Source: Pseudomonadota bacterium
Lineage (GTDB): Bacteria > Pseudomonadota > Gammaproteobacteria > Acidiferrobacterales > UBA6901
Assembly: GCA_021790335.1 (NCBI GenBank)
Contig: JAJYEE010000018.1
Coordinates: 1 to 56,470 of the forward strand
DNA length: 56,470 bases
Direction: 5' to 3'
Part shown: piece by piece, positions 7,263 to 14,651 of the stretch
Layout of the letters: each line of letters begins with the position of its first letter
How positions within the stretch are numbered: position 1 is the stretch's first letter
Position numbers and translations under genes: made by a program
The notes under the pieces: model-generated
Databases searched by the model: none
What the model saw: the letters and a program-made list of their open reading frames with translations, nothing else
What the model was told of the DNA's origin: nothing

Positions 7263-7757
7263 ATGACTGATCGCAAGGTGTACAAGACATTTACAGGCCT
7301 GGTCGCAGCGCTGGTCGCAGTGACGGTGGTTATCTTTGTGGTTGCCCAGATGGTCACCAGCGGACTGAGGCTCAATGCGGGCAAGACGGCGCTGGCTCAG
7401 AATCAAGCGGCCATCGCCGCGCGAATCAAGCCGGTTGGCGAAGTAACCGTCAGCAGTGCGCCGGTCGTGAATAGCCTTATTCCTGCCGCGAGTGCGGCGG
7501 TAAAAAACCCGGGCGAGTCGACTTTCAAGTCGACCTGCGTCGCCTGTCATGGAGCCGGCGTCGCTGGCGCACCGAAGTTCGGCGACAAGGCGGCATGGGC
7601 GCCTCACATCGCCAAGGGTCTGCCTACCCTTTATAAGCATGCGCTTCATGGTTTCTCGGGCAAGGCTGGCTACATGCCTGCGAAGGGCGGCAACCCCGGT
7701 CTGTCAGACGCTGACGTCAAGGCGGCCGTTCGATACATGGTTGCCCATGGCAAATAA
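7263..7757 (+). CDS. Membrane-anchored class I cytochrome c (cytochrome c5 type)
   Basis: This 164-residue monohaem electron carrier has an uncleaved N-terminal membrane anchor (about residues 11-31) and a linker, then a periplasmic haem domain. The haem motif is CVACH (Cys92, Cys95, His96). The distal Met ligand is in GYMPAKGG (Met138), and the fold ends with LSDADVKAAVRYMV as in cytochrome c5. It probably passes electrons between quinol-oxidising complexes and a terminal oxidase or reductase. An AAGGAAA ribosome-binding site precedes the ATG at 7263; an in-frame ATG at 7149 would add an implausible leader. It stands alone, with a strong terminator at 7780-7810. Confidence 0.92.
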   Translation: MTDRKVYKTFTGLVAALVAVTVVIFVVAQMVTSGLRLNAGKTALAQNQAAIAARIKPVGEVTVSSAPVVNSLIPAASAAVKNPGESTFKSTCVACHGAGVAGAPKFGDKAAWAPHIAKGLPTLYKHALHGFSGKAGYMPAKGGNPGLSDADVKAAVRYMVAHGK

Positions 7758-7779
7758 AGAAGTGTCCCGTCGATGACGC

Positions 7780-7810
7780 AAAAAGCGGCCTTCTGGCCGC
7801 TTTTTGTTTT
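7780..7810 (+). terminator. Rho-independent terminator of the cytochrome c5 gene
   Basis: AAAAAGCGGCC-TTCT-GGCCGCTTTTT forms an 11-bp stem followed by TGTTTT. It lies 22 bp after the stop. A group II intron remnant begins directly behind it. Confidence 0.92.
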
Positions 7811-8255
7811 GTGCGCCCGGCACGGGCGCACTCTTGTGGGTGTGACTCCCGCCGTAAGCTGATCACAACGAGCGTAGCGAAGCGCAACTGCATGAGGGCG
7901 ACCGAGTGTGGGGAGGAAGCGTGGAGCGAAGCTGCGAGCCGATGGACAAGAACCGCATAGAAGGCGAAGCCTCGCAGGGCGAGCGGGCATGAAACCGCGA
8001 AGCTCTCGTGATCAAGGCGAGGTCGGCGTAAATGCGGCGGTTGTGCAGCGAAGGAGTGCGTTCTTGCCCGGGGAGATCTCGCTTTGCGCCTGAAAGGGTG
8101 ACGGTGTCGAACCGCAAGCGAGAAGTCAGCAGAGGCCGTAGTAGCTGCCCGTACGGGGCGAAGGGCCGAACGAGGGGAAGTGCTCAAGACCATGCCGATG
8201 CACCGAGCAATGTGTCAGATGCCCGCGCAAGCGGGGCGGTCCGGGGCGGCGGGCG

Positions 8256-8618
8256 GTGAAGCCGCACGCGACGGGGACGGATCGGCTGATCCAACAGGCA
8301 CTGCTGCAAGGGCTGCAACCGGTTCTGGATCCCCCCTTCAGTAAGCACAGCTACGGTTTCCGCCCTGGGTGGCGCGCGCACGATGCGGTATTGGCCGCGC
8401 AGTCGCACGTGCGACTGCGGGCGCACAATCGTGGTGGATGTTGACCTGGAAAAGTTCTTCGACCGGGTCAGCCACGACATTCTCATTGACCGCCCGCGAA
8501 GGCGCATCCCGGGCGCCGGAGTAGTTCGGCTGATTCGTGCGTATCCCGATGGCGGAATCATGGGCGATGGCGTGGTGCAGCGCCGGTACGTGGGCACGCC
8601 GCAAGGCGGCCCTCTCAT
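8256..8618 (+). pseudogene. Group II intron reverse transcriptase, N-terminal part (broken)
   Basis: One frame reads DRLIQQALLQGLQPVLDP and KHSYGFRPGWRAHDAV (RT blocks 1-2). A frameshift near 8420 then leads to VVDVDLEKFFDRVSHDIL (block 3, with the first catalytic Asp) and YVGTPQGGPL (block 4). Reading stops at the inserted element after GGPL. The first 80-100 residues of a normal intron RT are missing or out of frame. It continues after the insertion at 10857. Confidence 0.8.
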
Positions 8619-8634
8619 GCCATGGACACAAAAG
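8619..8634 (+). repeat. Left terminal inverted repeat of the serine-recombinase element
   Basis: GCCATGGACACAAAAG pairs perfectly with 10841-10856. If two or three flanking bases are included (CATGCC against CACGCC) the match extends with one mismatch. The recombinase reading frame runs through this repeat without a stop. Confidence 0.8.
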
Positions 8635-10279
8635 GTAATTTTTATCCGACCCCGTTTTATCTACAGATCCAGAGACGTTCGACGAACTCGGATTGCCGCC
8701 GGATCGTACCGCGTTGGGGATCGAATGACGAATCGTAATGCGGTCATGGCCGACCACCACCTCCTTCACGAGCAGTCGCGCAATCCGTTGACGCTCCCGC
8801 ACATCAAGGGTTTGGGCATGGGCACGCAGACTTTCGAGAAAGGCCGACAGCGTTTGCGCCAGGCGTAAGGTGGTGGCCTGATCCGCCACCTGGGTTTGCA
8901 ATGTCGCAAGCTCCGTGTGCAGACGCTGCTCACGGCCACGAAGTTCCGGCATCCGCCGGTGCAGTTCATCCAGCGAGAGCAACTCCTCCTGATACGCCGA
9001 CAAGAGTCGCTCCATGCGTTTGTTGGTCTGCACGAGTTCCCGGTGTAACGTCTCTTCGCGACGCTTGATCGGACTGGAGTTACGCGCGCACTCAAGACGT
9101 CGGTTTAGCTCGGCCTTGATCAAGGTCGGATCTTCGAGCAAGCGCATGAGCTCGCGCCACACGAGGGGTTCGAGTAAATCTTGGCGGACCGGACGCTCGG
9201 TACAGCGCGCCTTGCCTGCATAGCGCCACGCATCCGAGCCCAAGCAACGGTAGTAATAGATTTTGCGCGCACTCGATCGCGTGGCCGTACGGTACCATGC
9301 ATAACCGCAATGACGGCAGTGCACGAGTCCCTGCAAGATGGCGGGTTCAATCGTTCGACGGGCCGAGAGTTTCTTGTTTATGGCTAAACGCTCTTGGGCT
9401 AACGCAAAGGTCTGCTCCTCGATCAAGGCGGGTACCGCGATCTCGATCCACTGCTCCCGCGGCACCTCGTGACTCGCGCTGTTGCGTGAGGGCAGGCTCC
9501 CCCGTTGGCGTAGCGCGCGATTGTTGGTGCGCGTGCGTGCGGCGGGTTTTGTCTTGCCGAAGCAGGCGGTGCCTTGATAGGCCGGGTTGCGCAGCATGGC
9601 CCACACCGTGGAGCGTTCCCATTGAGCGTGGCACTTCTGCGTCGGCACCCCGCGTTCGTTCAATCGGCGCGTGACCCCCCCCGATGCTTAAGCCCTCACG
9701 GGTGTACCACGCATACGCCTGGCGGACCACGTCGGCTTCGGCCTCGATAATCTCGTAGAAACCCGCGTGCTCATCGGTCTTGCGTATATAGCGATAGCCG
9801 TAGGGTGCGCCGCTTAATACACTGACCTCCCCTTGGCGGGCCCGATGGAGTTTGCCGCGGCGTGAGCGCTCCAGAATCTGGGCGCGTTCATATTCGGCGA
9901 TCATGCCTTGGAATTGCACCAACAGTTGATCTTCGGGCGAGCCCGAGTGCGGGCTGTTTTTAAAAATGATCTCGACGCCGTGACGCGCGAGATCCTCCAT
10001 CAGCAACACCCGGTAGGCATATTTGCGCGAGAGCCGATCGGGCGAGAGCACCAACACGGCTTCGATCTCGCCCGCGGCGGCGAGATCGCGCACGCGCTCA
10101 AGCCCCGGGCGCACGAGGTTGGAGCCGCTGTACCCCTCGTCTTGGAAGATCCATTCATCCGGTACGGCAAAGCCTTCGGCTCGAGCGAATTCCACCAAGG
10201 CGGCCACTTGGCTCGCAATCGTCTTTTCTTCCTTCTGTTGATCGGAGGATACCCGGGCGTAGAGGGCGGCGGTCTTCAT
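8619..10279 (-). pseudogene. Large serine recombinase, frameshifted
   Basis: The N-terminal half starts at 10279: an intact resolvase domain with TAALYARVSSDQQ (catalytic Ser in RVSS), SPDRLSRKYAYRVLL and AEYERAQILERSRRGK. The recombinase domain is split by one extra base in a run of eight C (G8 on the coding strand) at about 9675-9682. The other frame continues with TRRLNERGVPTQ, RNPAYQGTACFGK, a zinc-ribbon-like HCRHCGYAWYRT and a long coiled coil, to IRHSIPNAVRSGG. Joined, this gives a protein of about 550 residues, normal for the family. There is no stop before the left terminal repeat; the frame runs on antisense through the RT to 8338. With seven G the gene would be intact, so a sequencing error or slippage cannot be excluded. 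Confidence 0.85.
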
Positions 10280-10430
10280 CGATGATTCCTTGCGGGGCGG
10301 GATTCACGCCAACGCGGCGTGTCTGATCGGGGACGAGCAGTGCATAGACGCACTCGAGTTTGGTGGCCAGCAGACGGTCGAAGACGTACTCCAGATGGAC
10401 GGGATGGCCGGGGGCGCGGCGATCAGCCAC
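10155..10430 (-). CDS. Possible small ORF between the RHH protein and the recombinase
   Basis: A GTG at 10430 overlaps the stop of the RHH gene (GTGGCTGA), which would allow translational coupling. The first 50 codons (HLEYVFDRLLATKLECVYALLVPD) read like a real protein. The frame continues to 10155, overlapping the recombinase start by 125 bp, and that tail looks like shadow sequence. It may be a short gene whose original stop was lost. I do not recognise a family. Confidence 0.35.
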   Translation of the reverse strand: MADRRAPGHPVHLEYVFDRLLATKLECVYALLVPDQTRRVGVNPAPQGIIDEDRRPLRPGILRSTEGRKDDCEPSGRLGGIRSSRRLCRTG

Positions 10431-10752
10431 GGCCTCGTGCCTGAGCAATAAATCGCAATACCGCCCGCGCCACCGTCTCGCCGATCGTGAGCCCACTTCG
10501 CTGCGCGTAGGCCCGCAGTTTCGTCACCACGTCGCTGGGTACCTTGATCGTCATGGGAATAGTGGGGATGGGCACTTCCATCGGGTGTTTGAGGTGCTGT
10601 GCCTCGTTGAGGTAACGGTAGGCTTGGCGCAACGAGAGACGAAAGCGCTTGACCAATATGTCGGCGGCCTCGTTGGGGGAGTATTCCCGGTTGATCAGAT
10701 CGAGGGCGGCATTCAGCCGTTGCGTTTTTTCGGCGAGGGTCGATCGGGCCAT
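10423..10752 (-). CDS. HTH/ribbon-helix-helix regulator of the recombinase element
   Basis: This 109-residue protein has an N-terminal helical segment (STLAEKTQRLNAALDLI and NEAADILVKRFRLSLRQAYRYL, HTH-like). Its C-terminal segment, TIPMTIKVPSDVVTKLRAYAQRSGLTIGETVARAVLRFI, looks like a CopG/Arc ribbon-helix-helix with strand IPMTIKVP. It should bind DNA, probably as a regulator or accessory factor of the serine recombinase encoded downstream. It is preceded by a strong promoter (10761-10789) placed so close that its mRNA would be nearly leaderless. The gene is intact although the recombinase is frameshifted. Confidence 0.7.
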   Translation of the reverse strand: MARSTLAEKTQRLNAALDLINREYSPNEAADILVKRFRLSLRQAYRYLNEAQHLKHPMEVPIPTIPMTIKVPSDVVTKLRAYAQRSGLTIGETVARAVLRFIAQARGRG

Positions 10753-10760
10753 ATGTCATA

Positions 10761-10789
10761 TATATATTACCTCTTGCGCCGCAAGTCAA
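10761..10789 (-). promoter_or_regulatory. Predicted promoter of the element's RHH-recombinase genes
   Basis: On the minus strand, TTGACT (10784-10789) and TATATA (10761-10766) are separated by 17 bp. The ATG lies 9 bp after the -10 box, predicting a leaderless or near-leaderless transcript. Confidence 0.6.
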
Positions 10790-10840
10790 GGACCGATAAC
10801 GAGCGGTTCAATTTCACGTCGCGGTCAAACTCGAAGTTCG

Positions 10841-10856
10841 CTTTTGTGTCCATGGC
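10841..10856 (-). repeat. Right terminal inverted repeat of the serine-recombinase element
   Basis: CTTTTGTGTCCATGGC is the exact reverse complement of 8619-8634. RT homology resumes a few bases later at CTCTCGCCGCTGCTG. Confidence 0.8.
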
Positions 10857-11475
10857 GTGCTCTCGCCGCTGCTGGCCAATGTGCTGCTTGATGAGGTGGA
10901 CAAGGAATTGGAGCGCCGCCACCATCGCTTCGTGCGTTATGCCGATGAACGCAACGTGTACGTGCGCAGCCAGAAAAGCAGGCGAGCGGGTAATGGCATT
11001 GCTGCGGCGTCTGTACGGCCGGTTGCGCCTAACGGTCAATGAGTCCAAAAGCGCGGTGGCAGACGTCAAGGGGCGCAAGTTCCTGGGCTATTGCTTCTGG
11101 TTCGCCAAAGATGAGGTCAAACGGGTCCGAGAATTGACCCGACGCAATGGCGGGCGCAGCATGCAGGAGGTCATCGAACGGTTGCGACCTTACCTGCTGG
11201 GCTGGAAAGCCTACTTCGGACTGGCGCAAACGCCGGGTGTGTGGCGTTCGCTTAACGAATGGCTGCGCCACCGTCTGCGCGCTATCCAACTCAAGCACCG
11301 GAAGCGCGGGACGACCATGTACCCGGCACTCTGTCCCCTGGGGGGGGCTCGCCCCGCTGTGGTCCGGCGAATCGCTGCCAACAGCCGCCGATGGTGGCGC
11401 AACAGCGGTCTGTTGCTCAACGGCGTCTTGGACTTGGCATGGTTCGACCGTTTAGGCCTGCCCCGTCTCTCTTGA
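10857..11475 (+). pseudogene. Group II intron reverse transcriptase, C-terminal part (broken)
   Basis: The sequence resumes the RT with LSPLLANVLLDEVDKELERR and RFVRYADERNVYVRSQK (RT block 5). The catalytic YADD is changed to YADE. A frameshift follows near 10970. The next frame encodes VMALLRRLYGRLRLTVNESKS, RKFLGYCFW, the thumb and the maturase X region (LRPYLLGWKAYFGLA, LNEWLRHRLRAIQLKHRKRG), and ends LGLPRLS. With the N-terminal part and its frameshift this RT cannot be functional. Confidence 0.85.
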
Positions 11476-11529
11476 CCTTAACCCTCTCGAACCGCCCGGT
11501 GCGGCGGCGCAATTTTTCGAAGCCCGATA

Positions 11530-12050
11530 GTTGCACGGAAAGACACGGCATTGATTCGACAGGCATAAGTGTGACAGCGGGTGCGCAATACCCAGAGAGG
11601 CCTCAACGTGTGCCGCGAGGCTGCCGGCCCCATCGAGAGACGACAGGATGCGCGCTCAGGGGTCAGCAGAGACCATAGGTTAGGTGCCAGGACGGGCTAA
11701 AGAGCCGAAACGAGTAAGGACGATCGATCTTGTGTCGATCGCCGAGCCTGGATGCCTGGGTATGGCATCGCCTGCGGATCATCGCTTGGCGGCAGTGGAA
11801 GCATCCGCGAACGCGCGAATCGCGCCCTGCGCGTTGGGCATCGACGCCCTCCGTGGCTAAAAGTCGAGCGTCAACGGGCGCGGGCCATGGCGGAATGCGG
11901 GAGCCAGTCACATGACCCACGCGATACAACAAAAACTCTTTGCCAGCATGGGGCTGGCCTCACTGGTGTCCGCCCATCAGCGGTTGCAGTGTTCTATTTG
12001 AACCACCGGATGCCGGACCACACGCCCGGTGTCGAACTCAATCGCCTCAC
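11530..12050 (+). mobile_element. Second group II intron remnant, internally deleted
   Basis: Positions 11565-11720 contain intron RNA-domain sequence similar in layout to the first remnant (GGTCAGCAGAGACCATAGGTTAGG, then CTAAAGAGCCGAAAC). Most of the ORF is deleted. From about 11745 a decayed maturase X-domain follows in several frames (LDAWVWHRLRIIAWRQWKHP, then a GRGPWW-like and GASH-like tail). At about 12000 comes ACCACCGGATGCCGGACCACACGCCCGGT, which resembles the sequence after intron ORFs. It lies in the same orientation as the other two remnants and ends 180 bp before ubiK's 3' end. Confidence 0.6.
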
Positions 12051-12230
12051 TTGAGGTTGTGTCGAATCGCAAGAAGTTGGGTGCCCAGCGTGATGGCAGT
12101 CTAGACCCCAATGCTCTCCGCGTTCACCATCAAGCAAACCCCCGGCAGGCAGAAACGGAAATGCCCCCTACCTCAGCGCGGAACGAGTGTAGTCCCGCTG
12201 GCACACAGTCGCCTAAACCACCGCTGCAGA

Positions 12231-12473
12231 TCAGGGGGTGGATGATTTCCGTTCGAGTTCGGCAATCCGTTTCTCGAGTTCGGTCAATTTGGCGCGTGTG
12301 CGTCCGAGGACTGCCGCCTGAACATCCATTTCGTCCCGGGTTACCAGGTCCAGTCGCTCAAACACGCTGCTCAGTGCTGCACGCAGGTTGCGTTCGCCGT
12401 CTGCGACGAAGTCCTGTGGTAAAGCCCCGCGCAACGCAGAGAGGATCTGATCGATGGGGTTAGCATTTGACAT
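12231..12473 (-). CDS. ubiK: UbiK-type ubiquinone biosynthesis accessory factor (BMFP family)
   Basis: This 80-residue protein is helical. Its N-terminus (IDQILSALRGALPQDF) and C-terminal coiled coil (AVLGRTRAKLTELEKRIAELE) match the YqiC/UbiK family of membrane-fusogenic small proteins, which assist aerobic ubiquinone synthesis by binding the UbiJ lipid carrier. The RVxREEFDVQxAVL pattern of the family is recognisable as LVTRDEMDVQAAVL. It is transcribed divergently from the porin gene at 12737, an arrangement usual next to glnK-amtB in gammaproteobacteria. Confidence 0.88.
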   Translation of the reverse strand: MSNANPIDQILSALRGALPQDFVADGERNLRAALSSVFERLDLVTRDEMDVQAAVLGRTRAKLTELEKRIAELERKSSTP

Positions 12474-12736
12474 GGCGTTATCACCTGACAGGGTCTCGGT
12501 TCATTACCCTTCCATTCACGGAATTCCCGGCGATCTTACCAGATGCGCCCGCTGCGTGCCGCTGCCTGGCCCCGATTTCCGCGTGTGTGTGAAAATTCTC
12601 TTCCCAGATTCCCCAATTTCCCGCTGAGCGGCATTCATTTTGTATTGCCGATAACTTAAAATCGCGCCACGCGTCCCGGCTAGAAGCCGGGTGTTGACCA
12701 CCCGGAAACCCACCGTTCGGGGACGAGAGGAGATTC

Positions 12737-13408
12737 ATGCAGAAGATGCGTGTCACGGTTCTGGCAGCCGGTCTGATCGCTTGCGGCACAGTTTGGGCGC
12801 AGGGTTTCGAGCCGCCAACCTACAATGTCGGCGTCGTGAGCAACTATGTGTTTCGCGGCATATCCCAAACAAACAATCAGCCGGCACTCCAGGGCGGTGT
12901 CGAGATCAAACATCCTGGCGGCTTCTATGCCGGCCTCTGGGGCACAACCCAAAACATCCCAAGCAGCGGTGCGAATCTGCGCGGAGATGCCTACGCAGGT
13001 GTCGCTTACGAGGGAAGTTCCGGCCTGGGCTTCGATGTCGGTGCGCACGCCTATTCCAATGCCTTCGTATTCCCGGGACAGAACCGCAGCTCCTTCTGGG
13101 AGGCCTACGGCAGACTGTTCTTTGGTCCGGCATCCGTGAAGTGGTCGCATGACTTTGAGCATCACGACGACTATATCGAGGGGGCGCTCGACTATGACAT
13201 AGGCAGTGGAGTCAGGCTGCATCTCCATGCCGGTCACTATCTGCTGAGCAACCCCAGCATGGGTGGCAACTATTCTGACGGGAGCATCGGCCTCAGCCGG
13301 ATGTTTGGCGATCTGGACGCAGCGATTGCGGTTACCGATACGACCCAGGAGCCGAACAGCAAGCTCAATGACACGACCCTTGTTATTTCTGGAGTCTACC
13401 GCTTCTAG
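12737..13408 (+). CDS. TorF-family putative porin
   Basis: This 223-residue outer-membrane beta-barrel has a cleavable signal peptide (about residues 1-21, ending VWA-QG). The mature start YNVGVVSNYVFRGISQTNNQPALQGGVE is the signature of the TorF-like porins. The repeated aromatic strand ends (GFYAGLWG, AYAGVAYEG) and C-terminal Phe (SGVYRF) fit barrel assembly by the BAM machinery. An AGAGGAG ribosome-binding site precedes the ATG. Relatives commonly sit between ubiK and glnK-amtB, and here this link is stretched by about 3 kb of inserted DNA. The solute is not known; a nitrogen-related role is inferred from context only. Confidence 0.85.
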   Translation: MQKMRVTVLAAGLIACGTVWAQGFEPPTYNVGVVSNYVFRGISQTNNQPALQGGVEIKHPGGFYAGLWGTTQNIPSSGANLRGDAYAGVAYEGSSGLGFDVGAHAYSNAFVFPGQNRSSFWEAYGRLFFGPASVKWSHDFEHHDDYIEGALDYDIGSGVRLHLHAGHYLLSNPSMGGNYSDGSIGLSRMFGDLDAAIAVTDTTQEPNSKLNDTTLVISGVYRF

Positions 13409-13889
13409 TCTGCCGCCCGATCCATGCGCGCCCCGCGGGGCGCCGGACCGGGGCCAGTAAATCCGCGGATGCTTGCACCCCGATGGCGCGTCGGGGGTGA
13501 CTTGTGGAGCATCGCCCAGCAGCCGGATGGCAGACGGAGGCGTCCGCACGATGCCATTGCCGCTTACTCTGCCCATAAATCGCTGATGCATAAGGTGATA
13601 CTGCCGCTTCGCGGTCTCTGAGATCAGCCAGGCCAAGGTGGCATGGCGTTTGCGTCGGGATTCCTGAAAGGATCGCGGTCTGGCGACCGCAGATCCGTCC
13701 TGCAAATCACGCTGCGCCGAGAAGGGAAGCCTTGTTGCAACGACTTACGTGCGATGAAATTAGCGGCTTACCCCGTGTCACGAAGTGCATTTGGGCTGAG
13801 TCGATCCGAACATGTCCCGTTGCCGGGGCCGGTCCATGTCACATTGACCCCGGCACCCCAGCGGGCAGCTCTTTCGCCGAGGCCTGTCC
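13409..13889. other. Gene-free spacer after the TorF-like porin
   Basis: The segment holds the 16-bp perfect palindrome GCGCCCCGCGGGGCGC at 13428-13443, a stem without a T-run that may act as a weak 3' end of the porin message. I see no gene in the remaining 440 bp. Confidence 0.5.
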
Positions 13890-14651
13890 TTGAACCGCAT
13901 CGCCATTGCGGGATCCGGTCCCGAAAATCTCATCGGGCTATGGCGCCGGCGGTTGTTCGAGACGGAAACCGTGTGCGACACCGACTCTGAAGTCTGGTGG
14001 CTGCAAACCGAAGAGCTCTATGCCGCCCTGCACCTGCCGACCGCAGCGCCCGATCGGCGGGCACGCCGCCAAGGAAACGCCGGTGCGCTAAAAGTGAGCG
14101 ACGATCTGCTTACCTGGCAGGGTTGGTTCGACAATCCGAAGGACGCCGACATCGCCGATATCCGGCGTATGCATTTCGATGGACAAAATCTTGTCGGACA
14201 GGGGGTACGCGCCCCGCTCCGCGAAATCTGGGAGCGTGTGGCTGCGCCCAGCGATGACCGGCTCGCGCTCGCATTGCGGGACGAATGTACCGTAGCTGGC
14301 GATTGGCGTGCGCGCCGCGGTGTATTCGTGGTGCTCGGCGACTACTTCATGTTTGCGCTTGACCGCAGCCTTTGTCTGGCGAGCGGGGCACGGATGCGAT
14401 CCACCCGCCCGTCCACGTTCGCTGTGTTCCGGCTAGAGCACGAAATCAGTTTCGGTGTCCGGCGCGGCCAAGTATCCTGGGAGATTCGACGTTCCACACT
14501 GCCTTACCGCGAGGGCCAGTCTTTGATTGCGGTACATGGCCTACCCGAGCCGGTAACCCGCTGTGAATGGCACCAAAGGGCCCAGATACCGGCCGCGTTG
14601 CGACGCTGGCAGGCCGTCGAGATCGGAACGAGATTCACAGGTCTTGTTTGA
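13890..14651 (+). CDS. Uncharacterised protein resembling HRI1-like beta-barrel proteins
   Basis: The protein has 253 residues from a TTG start; no better start with a ribosome-binding site was seen, so the N-terminus is uncertain. The pattern LIGLWRRRLFE, then DTDSEVWWLQTEELYAALHLP, followed by DLLTWQGWFDN and DIADIRRMHFDGQNLVGQG, resembles bacterial and fungal proteins of the HRI1 type. These have a lipocalin-like double barrel and no known biochemical function. No signal peptide or membrane segment is present. It stands alone in the inserted region between the TorF-like porin and the glnK group, with gene-free DNA on both sides. Function is unknown; the family link is a resemblance only. 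Confidence 0.65.
   Translation: MNRIAIAGSGPENLIGLWRRRLFETETVCDTDSEVWWLQTEELYAALHLPTAAPDRRARRQGNAGALKVSDDLLTWQGWFDNPKDADIADIRRMHFDGQNLVGQGVRAPLREIWERVAAPSDDRLALALRDECTVAGDWRARRGVFVVLGDYFMFALDRSLCLASGARMRSTRPSTFAVFRLEHEISFGVRRGQVSWEIRRSTLPYREGQSLIAVHGLPEPVTRCEWHQRAQIPAALRRWQAVEIGTRFTGLV

Larger units (their letters stand above)
8619..10856. mobile_element. Serine-recombinase element with 16-bp perfect terminal inverted repeats
   Basis: The 2,238-bp segment begins with GCCATGGACACAAAAG (8619-8634) and ends with its exact reverse complement (10841-10856). It interrupts the intron RT exactly between GGPL and SPLLANVL. The flank before it ends ...CCCTCTCAT and the flank after begins GTG-CTCTCGCC, so a short CTC (or two- to five-base) duplication may be present. 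Inside, all on the minus strand, are a ribbon-helix-helix gene, a possible small coupled ORF and a frameshifted large serine recombinase. Terminal inverted repeats are unusual for serine-recombinase elements. The boundary call rests on the repeat and on continuity of the RT across the insertion. Confidence 0.75.
7811..11505 (+). mobile_element. Degenerate group II (IIC-like) intron, interrupted by a serine-recombinase element
   Basis: The first 430 bp carry the patchwork of group II intron RNA domains, including the segment around 8100-8180 with AGTCAGCAGAGGCCGTAGTAG...GAAGGGCCGAAC that usually precedes the intron ORF. Broken reverse-transcriptase/maturase pieces follow at 8256-8618 and 10857-11475. 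The start of the usual 3' domain (GAACCGCCCGGTGCGG, about 11490-11505) follows the RT stop, and then the similarity ends, so domain V/VI is missing. The RT resembles group IIC maturases, whose introns insert behind transcription terminators; here it starts just behind the cytochrome terminator. The exact 5' end (GTGCG at 7811 or GTGTG at 7840) is uncertain. It is not expected to splice or move. Confidence 0.75.

Noticed and set aside
12551-12570. Possible sigma-54 promoter before the TorF-like porin (CTGGCCCCGATTTCCGC)
   Set aside because: The GG and GC elements are one base out of register, and no NtrC-like sites are nearby.
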